Positions 1 to 9,576 of a stretch of 64,000 nt of DNA are shown here, piece by piece; the first letter of the stretch is position 1; every line of letters begins with the position of its first letter. The stretch spans positions 17,375,638 to 17,439,637 of the forward strand of contig OZ059900.1 of the NCBI GenBank assembly GCA_964057225.1, in the 5' to 3' direction. Below the pieces are notes generated by a model, which saw only the letters and a list, made by a program, of their open reading frames with translations, was not told the DNA's origin and ran no database searches. The DNA is from Auanema rhodensis (Eukaryota > Nematoda > Chromadorea > Rhabditida > Rhabditidae). A program made the translations under genes and the position numbers.

Positions 1-28
1 GGCACGCCCCTTATGGCTAATATTGATT

Positions 29-50
29 AAATCGATTTTTGTTCATATGA
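29..50. other. Paired perfect palindromes in the monomer (AAATCGATTT, TCATATGA)
   Basis: AAATCGATTT at 29-38 and TCATATGA at 43-50 are perfect palindromes separated by four bases. They contain ClaI (ATCGAT) and NdeI (CATATG) sites, so digestion with either enzyme should yield a 342-bp ladder. They recur in almost every copy. The g41c variant between them occurs in only three monomers (near 32531, 57154 and 59205). No protein-binding role can be claimed from sequence alone. Confidence 0.6.
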
Positions 51-94
51 GTCGTCAAATGCAACGACTTTCAGCGTGTTACATACTAAAATGA

Positions 95-109
95 AGCATT
101 TTACATGCT
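95..109. other. Short inverted repeat AGCAT/ATGCT in the monomer
   Basis: AGCAT (95-99) and ATGCT (105-109) form a 5-bp stem with a five-base loop. The stem is broken by 95G in two copies (starting 9577 and 11971) and by 96A in three (20863, 27362, 50959), so it is not strictly conserved. Confidence 0.4.
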
Positions 110-136
110 GAACACTAGAAAAATACAAAAACACAG

Positions 137-154
137 TATTTCCCATGAGAAATA
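137..154. other. Near-palindrome TATTTC-CCATGA-GAAATA in the monomer
   Basis: An 18-bp dyad in which only one base pair (143 with 148) is mismatched in the common monomer. The variant 143T, found in copies starting at 6499, 33517 and 60191, restores that pair. It is followed directly by an A/T-only stretch. It could extrude or act as a symmetric binding site, but this is speculation. Confidence 0.45.
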
Positions 155-164
155 TTTTATTATG

Positions 165-176
165 CTGGAAAACCAG
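165..176. other. Hairpin CTGG-AAAA-CCAG at the centre of the monomer
   Basis: A perfect 4-bp stem with a four-A loop, located at the junction between the two proposed 171-bp halves. I saw no variant altering it in the copies I read. The stem is short, so any structural role is uncertain. Confidence 0.4.
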
Positions 177-342
177 TTTTTGGAAATTTCGCTGTAAACA
201 AGGTTTTGACTTACGATTTCATGTGTTCAAACTCATGCAATGTCAATGAAACCTAGCTCAAAATTGTTCGTACAACGTCTAGTTCCACTTTCACGACAAA
301 AAAACAGGGGTTAGAAAATTAAGGAAATTAGCATATTCTGAG
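172..342. repeat. Right half of monomer, possible ancestral ~171-bp subunit
   Basis: Counterpart of 1-171. It keeps the same order of landmarks: a TTTTG motif (204), TTCATGTG (218), ATGCAA (235), CTCAAAAT (257), TACAACG (271, against TACATGC at 102) and CAAAAAAACAG (297). The two halves have diverged far more than any two 342-bp monomers, so 342 bp, not 171 bp, is the unit now being homogenised. Confidence 0.5.
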
Positions 343-353
343 GGCACGCCCCT
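341..353. other. GC-rich box with AGGG/CCCT stem at the monomer junction
   Basis: AGGG (341-344), loop CACGC and CCCT (350-353) form a small inverted repeat. It is the only GC-rich block in an otherwise A/T-rich unit and is nearly invariant over 187 copies. The one change I noticed is CGCCCTTTATGG instead of CGCCCCTTATGG in the copy starting at 9919. I placed the monomer start inside this box for convenience. Confidence 0.5.
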
Positions 354-1368
354 TATGGCTAATATTGATTAAATCGATTTTTGTTCATATGATTCGTCAA
401 ATGCAACGAATTTCAGCGTGTTACATACTAAAATGAAGCATTTTACATGCTGAACACTAGAAAAATACAAAAACACAGTATTTCCCATGAGAAATATTTT
501 ATTATGCTGGAAAACCAGTTTTTGGAAATTTCGCTGTAAACAAGGTTTTGACCTACGATTTCATGTGTTCAAACTCATGCAATGTCAATGAAACCTAGCT
601 CAAAATTGTTCGTACAACGTCTAGTTCCACTTTCACGACAAAAAAACAGGGGTTAGAAAATTAAGGAAATTAGCATATTCTGAGGGCACGCCCCTTATGG
701 CTAATATTGATTAAATCGATTTTTGTTCATATGAGTCGTCAAATGCAACGAATTTCAGCGTGTTACATACTAAAATGAAGCATTTTACATGCTGAACACT
801 AGAAAAATACAAAAACACAGTATTTCCCATGAGAAATATTTTATTATGCTGGAAAACCAGTTTTTGGTAATTTCGCTGTAAACAAGGTTTTGACTTACGA
901 TGTCATGTGTTCAAACTCATGCAATGTCAATGAAACCTAGCTCAAAATTGTTCGTACAACGTCTAGTTCCACTTTCACGACAAAAAAACAGGGGTTAGAA
1001 AACTAAGGAAATTAGCATATTCTGAGGGCACGCCCCTTATGGCTAATATTGATTAAATCGATTTTTGTTCATATGAGTCGTCAAATGCAACGAATTTCAG
1101 CGTGTTACATACTAAAAGGAAGCATTTTACATGCTGAACACTAGAAAAATACAAAAACACAGTATTTCCCATGAGAAATATTTTATTATGCTGGAAAACC
1201 AGTTTTTGGAAATTTCGCTGTAAACAAGGTTTTGACTTACGATTTCATGTGTTCAAACTCATGCAATGTCAATGAAACCTAGCTCAAAATTGTTCGTACA
1301 ACGTCTAGTTCCACTTTCACGACAAAAAAACAGGGGTTAGAAAACTAAGGAAATTAGCATATTCTGAG

Positions 1369-3420
1369 GGCACGCCCCTTATGGCTAATATTGATTAAAT
1401 CGATTTTTGTTCATATGAGTCGTCAAATGCAACGAATTTCAGCGTGTTACATACTAAAATGAAGCATTTTACATGCTGAACACTAGAAAAATACAAAAAC
1501 ACAGTATTTCCCATGAGAAATATTTTATTATGCTGGAAAACCAGTTTTTGGAAATTTCGCTGTAAACAAGGTTTTGACTTACGATTTCATGTGTTCAAAC
1601 TCATGCAATGTCAATGAAACCTAGCTCAAAATTGTTCGTACAACGTCTAGTTCCACTTTCACGACAAAAAAACAGGGGTTAGAAAATTAAGGAAATTAGC
1701 ATATTCTGAGGGCACGCCCCTTATGGCTAATATTGATTAAATCGATTTTTGTTCATATGATTCGTCAAATGCAACGAATTTCAGCGTGTTACATACTAAA
1801 ATGAAGCATTTTACATGCTGAACACTAGAAAAATACAAAAACACAGTATTTCCCATGAGAAATATTTTATTATGCTGGAAAACCAGTTTTTGGAAATTTC
1901 GCTGTAAACAAGGTTTTGACCTACGATTTCATGTGTTCAAACTCATGCAATGTCAATGAAACCTAGCTCAAAATTGTTCGTACAACGTCTAGTTCCACTT
2001 TCACGACAAAAAAACAGGGGTTAGAAAATTAAGGAAATTAGCATATTCTGAGGGCACGCCCCTTATGGCTAATATTGATTAAATCGATTTTTGTTCATAT
2101 GAGTCGTCAAATGCAACGAATTTCAGCGTGTTACATACTAAAATGAAGCATTTTACATGCTGAACACTAGAAAAATACAAAAACACAGTATTTCCCATGA
2201 GAAATATTTTATTATGCTGGAAAACCAGTTTTTGGTAATTTCGCTGTAAACAAGGTTTTGACTTACGATGTCATGTGTTCAAACTCATGCAATGTCAATG
2301 AAACCTAGCTCAAAATTGTTCGTACAACGTCTAGTTCCACTTTCACGACAAAAAAACAGGGGTTAGAAAACTAAGGAAATTAGCATATTCTGAGGGCACG
2401 CCCCTTATGGCTAATATTGATTAAATCGATTTTTGTTCATATGAGTCGTCAAATGCAACGACTTTCAGCGTGTTACATACTAAAATGAAGCATTTTACAT
2501 GCTGAACACTAGAAAAATACAAAAACACAGTATTTCCCATGAGAAATATTTTATTATGCTGGAAAACCAGTTTTTGGAAATTTCGCTGTAAACAAGGTTT
2601 TGACTTACGATTTCATGTGTTCAAACTCATGCAATGTCAATGAAACCTAGCTCAAAATTGTTCGTACAACGTCTAGTTCCACTTTCACGACAAAAAAACA
2701 GGGGTTAGAAAATTAAGGAAATTAGCATATTCTGAGGGCACGCCCCTTATGGCTAATATTGATTAAATCGATTTTTGTTCATATGATTCGTCAAATGCAA
2801 CGAATTTCAGCGTGTTACATACTAAAATGAAGCATTTTACATGCTGAACACTAGAAAAATACAAAAACACAGTATTTCCCATGAGAAATATTTTATTATG
2901 CTGGAAAACCAGTTTTTGGAAATTTCGCTGTAAACAAGGTTTTGACTTACGATTTCATGTGTTCAAACTCATGCAATGTCAATGAAACCTAGCTCAAAAT
3001 TGTTCGTACAACGTCTAGTTCCACTTTCACGACAAAAAAACAGGGGTTAGAAAACTAAGGAAATTAGCATATTCTGAGGGCACGCCCCTTATGGCTAATA
3101 TTGATTAAATCGATTTTTGTTCATATGAGTCGTCAAATGCAACGAATTTCAGCGTGTTACATACTAAAATGAAGCATTTTACATGCTGAACACTAGAAAA
3201 ATACAAAAACACAGTATTTCCCATGAGAAATATTTTATTATGCTGGAAAACCAGTTTTTGGAAATTTCGCTGTAAACAAGGTTTTGACTTACGATTTCAT
3301 GTGTTCAAACTCATGCAATGTCAATGAAACCTAGCTCAAAATTGTTCGTACAACGTCTAGTTCCACTTTCACGACAAAAAAACAGGGGTTAGAAAACTAA
3401 GGAAATTAGCATATTCTGAG
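1369..3420. repeat. 6-monomer higher-order repeat, copy 1 (2,052 bp)
   Basis: Monomers 5-10: unmarked, 51T+211C, 184T+218G+319C, 68C, 51T+319C, 319C. The first five types recur in the same order in 3421-5472. The 211C, 184T and 218G sites are the most useful markers for this unit. Confidence 0.75.
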
Positions 3421-5472
3421 GGCACGCCCCTTATGGCTAATATTGATTAAATCGATTTTTGTTCATATGAGTCGTCAAATGCAACGAATTTCAGCGTGTT
3501 ACATACTAAAATGAAGCATTTTACATGCTGAACACTAGAAAAATACAAAAACACAGTATTTCCCATGAGAAATATTTTATTATGCTGGAAAACCAGTTTT
3601 TGGAAATTTCGCTGTAAACAAGGTTTTGACTTACGATTTCATGTGTTCAAACTCATGCAATGTCAATGAAACCTAGCTCAAAATTGTTCGTACAACGTCT
3701 AGTTCCACTTTCACGACAAAAAAACAGGGGTTAGAAAATTAAGGAAATTAGCATATTCTGAGGGCACGCCCCTTATGGCTAATATTGATTAAATCGATTT
3801 TTGTTCATATGATTCGTCAAATGCAACGAATTTCAGCGTGTTACATACTAAAATGAAGCATTTTACATGCTGAACACTAGAAAAATACAAAAACACAGTA
3901 TTTCCCATGAGAAATATTTTATTATGCTGGAAAACCAGTTTTTGGAAATTTCGCTGTAAACAAGGTTTTGACCTACGATTTCATGTGTTCAAACTCATGC
4001 AATGTCAATGAAACCTAGCTCAAAATTGTTCGTACAACGTCTAGTTCCACTTTCACGACAAAAAAACAGGGGTTAGAAAATTAAGGAAATTAGCATATTC
4101 TGAGGGCACGCCCCTTATGGCTAATATTGATTAAATCGATTTTTGTTCATATGAGTCGTCAAATGCAACGAATTTCAGCGTGTTACATACTAAAATGAAG
4201 CATTTTACATGCTGAACACTAGAAAAATACAAAAACACAGTATTTCCCATGAGAAATATTTTATTATGCTGGAAAACCAGTTTTTGGTAATTTCGCTGTA
4301 AACAAGGTTTTGACTTACGATGTCATGTGTTCAAACTCATGCAATGTCAATGAAACCTAGCTCAAAATTGTTCGTACAACGTCTAGTTCCACTTTCACGA
4401 CAAAAAAACAGGGGTTAGAAAACTAAGGAAATTAGCATATTCTGAGGGCACGCCCCTTATGGCTAATATTGATTAAATCGATTTTTGTTCATATGAGTCG
4501 TCAAATGCAACGACTTTCAGCGTGTTACATACTAAAATGAAGCATTTTACATGCTGAACACTAGAAAAATACAAAAACACAGTATTTCCCATGAGAAATA
4601 TTTTATTATGCTGGAAAACCAGTTTTTGGAAATTTCGCTGTAAACAAGGTTTTGACTTACGATTTCATGTGTTCAAACTCATGCAATGTCAATGAAACCT
4701 AGCTCAAAATTGTTCGTACAACGTCTAGTTCCACTTTCACGACAAAAAAACAGGGGTTAGAAAATTAAGGAAATTAGCATATTCTGAGGGCACGCCCCTT
4801 ATGGCTAATATTGATTAAATCGATTTTTGTTCATATGATTCGTCAAATGCAACGAATTTCAGCGTGTTACATACTAAAATGAAGCATTTTACATGCTGAA
4901 CACTAGAAAAATACAAAAACACAGTATTTCCCATGAGAAATATTTTATTATGCTGGAAAACCAGTTTTTGGAAATTTCGCTGTAAACAAGGTTTTGACTT
5001 ACGATTTCATGTGTTCAAACTCATGCAATGTCAATGAAACCTAGCTCAAAATTGTTCGTACAACGTCTAGTTCCACTTTCACGACAAAAAAACAGGGGTT
5101 AGAAAACTAAGGAAATTAGCATATTCTGAGGGCACGCCCCTTATGGCTAATATTGATTAAATCGATTTTTGTTCATATGAGTCGTCAAATGCAACGACTT
5201 TCAGCGTGTTACATACTAAAATGAAGCATTTTACATGCTGAACACTAGAAAAATACAAAAACACAGTATTTCCCATGAGAAATATTTTATTATGCTGGAA
5301 AACCAGTTTTTGGAAATTTCGCTGTAAACAAGGTTTTGACTTACGATTTCATGTGTTCAAACTCATGCAATGTCAATGAAACCTAGCTCAAAATTGTTCG
5401 TACAACGTCTAGTTCCACTTTCACGACAAAAAAACAGGGGTTAGAAAATTAAGGAAATTAGCATATTCTGAG
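3421..5472. repeat. 6-monomer higher-order repeat, copy 2 (2,052 bp)
   Basis: Monomers 11-16, matching 1369-3420 monomer by monomer for the first five units. The sixth differs: 68C with 319T here, against 68A with 319C in copy 1. Confidence 0.75.
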
Positions 5473-6634
5473 GGCACGCCCCTTATGGCTAATATTGATT
5501 AAATCGATTTTTGTTCATATGAGTCGTCAAATGCAACGAATTTCAGCGTATTACATACTAAAATGAAGCATTTTACATGCTGAACACTAGAAAAATACAA
5601 AAACACAGTATTTCCCATGAGAAATATTTTATTATGCTGGAAAACCAGTTTTTGGAAATTTCGCTGTAAACAAGGTTTTGACTTACGATTTCATGTGTTC
5701 AAACTCATGCAATGTCAATGAAACCTAGCTCAAAATTGTTCGTACAACGTCTAGTTCCACTTTCACGACAAAAAAACAGGGGTTAGAAAATTAAGGAAAT
5801 TAGCATATTCTGAGGGCACGCCCCTTATGGCTAATATTGATTAAATCGATTTTTGTTCATATGAGTCGTCAAATGCAACGAATTTCAGCGTGTTACATAC
5901 TAAAATGAAGCATTTTACATGCTGAACACTAGAAAAATACAAAAACACAGTATTTCCCATGAGAAATATTTTATTATGCTGGAAAACCAGTTTTTGGAAA
6001 TTTCGCTGTAAACAAGGTTTTGACTTACGATTTCATGTGTTCAAACTCATGCAATGTCAATGAAACCTAGCTCAAAATTGTTCGTACAACGTCTAGTTCC
6101 ACTTTCACGACAAAAAAACAAGGGTTAGAAAATTAAGGAAATTAGCATATTCTGAGGGCACGCCCCTTATGGCTAATATTGATTAAATCGATTTTTGTTC
6201 ATATGAGTCGTCAAATGCAACGAATTTCAGCGTGTTACATACTAAAATGAAGCATTTTACATGCTGAACACTAGAAAAATACAAAAACACAGTATTTCCC
6301 ATGAGAAATATTTTATTATGCTGGAAAACCAGTTTTTGGAAATTTCGCTGTAAACAAGGTTTTGACTTACGATTTCATGTGTTCAAACTCATGCAATGTC
6401 AATGAAACCTAGCTCAAAATTGTTCGTACAACGTCTAGTTCCACTTTCACGACAAAAAAACAGGGGTTAGAAAATTAAGGAAATTAGCATATTCTGAGGG
6501 CACGCCCCTTATGGCTAATATTGATTAAATCGATTTTTGTTCATATGAGTCGTCAAATGCAACGAATTTCAGCGTGTTACATACTAAAATGAAGCATTTT
6601 ACATGCTGAACACTGGAAAAATACAAAAACACAG

Positions 6635-6652
6635 TATTTCTCATGAGAAATA
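6635..6652. other. Perfect 18-bp palindrome created by the 143T variant
   Basis: In the monomer starting at 6499, a C-to-T change repairs the single mismatch of the common dyad, giving TATTTC-TCATGA-GAAATA. The equivalent monomers at 33517 and 60191 also have 143T but carry 153A, which trims the outer arms. The same monomer also has a private 117G change (CACTGG). Confidence 0.6.
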
Positions 6653-9576
6653 TTTTATTATGCTGGAAAACCAGTTTTTGGAAATTTCGCTGTAAACAAG
6701 GTTTTGACTTACGATTTCATGTGTTCAAACTCATGCAATGTCAATGAAACCTAGCTCAAAATTGTTCGTACAACGTCTAGTTCCACTTTCACGACAAAAA
6801 AACAGGGGTTAGAAAATTAAGGAAATTAGCATATTCTGAGGGCACGCCCCTTATGGCTAATATTGATTAAATCGATTTTTGTTCATATGAGTCGTCAAAT
6901 GCAACGAATTTCAGCGTGTTACATACTAAAATGAAGCATTTTACATGCTGAACACTAGAAAAATACAAAAACACAGTATTTCCCATGAGAAATATTTTAT
7001 TATGCTGGAAAACCAGTTTTTGGAAATTTCGCTGTAAACAAGGTTTTGACTTACGATTTCATGTGTTCAAACTCATGCAATGTCAATGAAACATAGCTCA
7101 AAATTGTTCGTACAACGTCTAGTTCCACTTTCACGACAAAAAAACAGGGGTTAGAAAATTAAGGAAATTAGCATATTCTGAGGGCACGCCCCTTATGGCT
7201 AATATTGATTAAATCGATTTTTGTTCATATGAGTCGTCAAATGCAACGAATTTCAGCGTGTTACATACTAAAATGAAGCATTTTACATGCTGAACACTAG
7301 AAAAATACAAAAACACAGTATTTCCCATGAGAAATATTTTATTATGCTGGAAAACCAGTTTTTGGAAATTTCGCTGTAAACAAGGTTTTGACTTACGATT
7401 TCATGTGTTCAAACTCATGCAATGTCAATGAAACCTAGCTCAAAATTGTTCGTACAACGTCTAGTTCCACTTTCACGACAAAAAAACAGGGGTTAGAAAA
7501 CTAAGGAAATTAGCATATTCTGAGGGCACGCCCCTTATGGCTAATATTGATTAAATCGATTTTTGTTCATATGAGTCGTCAAATGCAACGAATTTCAGCG
7601 TGTTACATACTAAAAGGAAGCATTTTACATGCTGAACACTAGAAAAATACAAAAACACAGTATTTCCCATGAGAAATATTTTATTATGCTGGAAAACCAG
7701 TTTTTGGAAATTTCGCTGTAAACAAGGTTTTGACTTACGATTTCATGTGTTCAAACTCATGCAATGTCAATGAAACCTAGCTCAAAATTGTTCGTACAAC
7801 GTCTAGTTCCACTTTCACGACAAAAAAACAGGGGTTAGAAAATTAAGGAAATTAGCATATTCTGAGGGCACGCCCCTTATGGCTAATATTGATTAAATCG
7901 ATTTTTGTTCATATGAGTCGTCAAATGCAACGAATTTCAGCGTGTTACATACTAAAATGAAGCATTTTACATGCTGAACACTAGAAAAATACAAAAACAC
8001 AGTATTTCCCATGAGAAATATTTTATTATGCTGGAAAACCAGTTTTTGGAAATTTCGCTGTAAACAAGGTTTTGACTTACGATTTCATGTGTTCAAACTC
8101 ATGCAATGTCAATGAAACATAGCTCAAAAATGTTCGTACAACGTCTAGTTCCACTTTCACGACAAAAAAACAGGGGTTAGAAAATTAAGGAAATTAGCAT
8201 ATTCTGAGGGCACGCCCCTTATGGCTAATATTGATTAAATCGATTTTTGTTCATATGAGTCGTCAAATGCAACGAATTTCAGCGTGTTACATACTAAAAT
8301 GAAGCATTTTACATGCTGAACACTAGAAAAATACAAAAACACAGTATTTCCCATGAGAAATATTTTATTATGCTGGAAAACCAGTTTTTGGAAATTTCGC
8401 TGTAAACAAGGTTTTGACTTACGATTTCATGTGTTCAAACTCATGCAATGTCAATGAAACCTAGCTCAAAATTGTTCGTACAACGTCTAGTTCCACTTTC
8501 ACGACAAAAAAACAGGGGTTAGAAAACTAAGGAAATTAGCATATTCTGAGGGCACGCCCCTTATGGCTAATATTGATTAAATCGATTTTTGTTCATATGA
8601 GTCGTCAAATGCAACGAATTTCAGCGTGTTACATACTAAAATGAAGCATTTTACATGCTGAACACTAGAAAAATACAAAAACACAGTATTTCCCATGAGA
8701 AATATTTTATTATGCTGGAAAACCAGTTTTTGGAAATTTCGCTGTAAACAAGGTTTTGACTTACGATTTCATGTGTTCAAACTCATGCAATGTCAATGAA
8801 ACCTAGCTCAAAATTGTTCGTACAACGTCTAGTTCCACTTTCACGACAAAAAAACAGGGGTTAGAAAATTAAGGAAATTAGCATATTCTGAGGGCACGCC
8901 CCTTATGGCTAATATTGATTAAATCGATTTTTGTTCATATGATTCGTCAAATGCAACGAATTTCAGCGTGTTACATACTAAAATGAAGCATTTTACATGC
9001 TGAACACTAGAAAAATACAAAAACACAGTATTTCCCATGAGAAATATTTTATTATGCTGGAAAACCAGTTTTTGGAAATTTCGCTGTAAACAAGGTTTTG
9101 ACTTACGATTTCATGTGTTCAAACTCATGCAATGTCAATGAAACCTAGCTCAAAATTGTTCGTACAACGTCTAGTTCCACTTTCACGACAAAAAAACAGG
9201 GGTTAGAAAACTAAGGAAATTAGCATATTCTGAGGGCACGCCCCTTATGGCTAATATTGATTAAATCGATTTTTGTTCATATGAGTCGTCAAATGCAACG
9301 ACTTTCAGCGTGTTACATACTAAAATGAAGCATTTTACATGCTGAACACTAGAAAAATACAAAAACACAGTATTTCCCATGAGAAATATTTTATTATGCT
9401 GGAAAACCAGTTTTTGGAAATTTCGCTGTAAACAAGGTTTTGACTTACGATTTCATGTGTTCAAACTCATGCAATGTCAATGAAACATAGCTCAAAAATG
9501 TTCGTACAACGTCTAGTTCCACTTTCACGACAAAAAAACAGGGGTTAGAAAATTAAGGAAATTAGCATATTCTGAG

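Larger units (their letters stand above)
1..171. repeat. Left half of monomer, possible ancestral ~171-bp subunit
   Basis: This half shares ordered similarity with the right half. TTCATATG at 42 corresponds to TTCATGTG at 218, and ATGCAA at 59 to ATGCAA at 235 (offset 176). CTAAAAT at 86 corresponds to CTCAAAAT at 257, and CAAAAACACAG at 126 to CAAAAAAACAG at 297 (offset 171). The matches are collinear, with offsets from about 167 to 176, as expected for two old copies separated by small indels. That the monomer arose as a dimer is an inference from these short matches; a self-alignment was not run. Confidence 0.5.
1..342. repeat. Representative 342-bp satellite monomer (first copy)
   Basis: First full unit, used here for relative numbering (base 1 is the first G of the GGCACGCCCC box). 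It carries the 68C variant (ACGACTT where most copies read ACGAATT) and otherwise matches the commonest sequence. The unit has one GC-rich box at the junction (341-353), an A/T-rich body, three CAAAA motifs (126, 259, 297) and three TTTTG motifs (37, 178, 204). It also has several short palindromes and a seven-A tract at 298-304. I counted 59 C, 57 G and 10 CpG, so CpG is about as frequent as expected from base composition. The start point is a convention; the true functional or evolutionary boundary is unknown. Confidence 0.95.
1..5472. repeat. Left array domain with a private marker set
   Basis: Monomers 1-16. In order they carry 68C; 51T+211C; 184T+218G+319C; 92G+319C; unmarked; 51T+211C; 184T+218G+319C; 68C; 51T+319C; 319C; unmarked; 51T+211C; 184T+218G+319C; 68C; 51T+319C; 68C. 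The 211C and 184T+218G variants (GACCTACG, TTGGTAATTTC with GATGTC) occur three times each here and nowhere else in the window. The next monomers (from 5815) instead match the beginning of the ~27-kb super-repeat, so a domain boundary lies near 5473-5815. Confidence 0.8.

Noticed and set aside
265-281. CENP-B box
   Set aside because: GTTCGTACAACG fits the first part of the motif (TTCG, then an A at the right spacing), but the required CGGG end is absent (TCTA instead).
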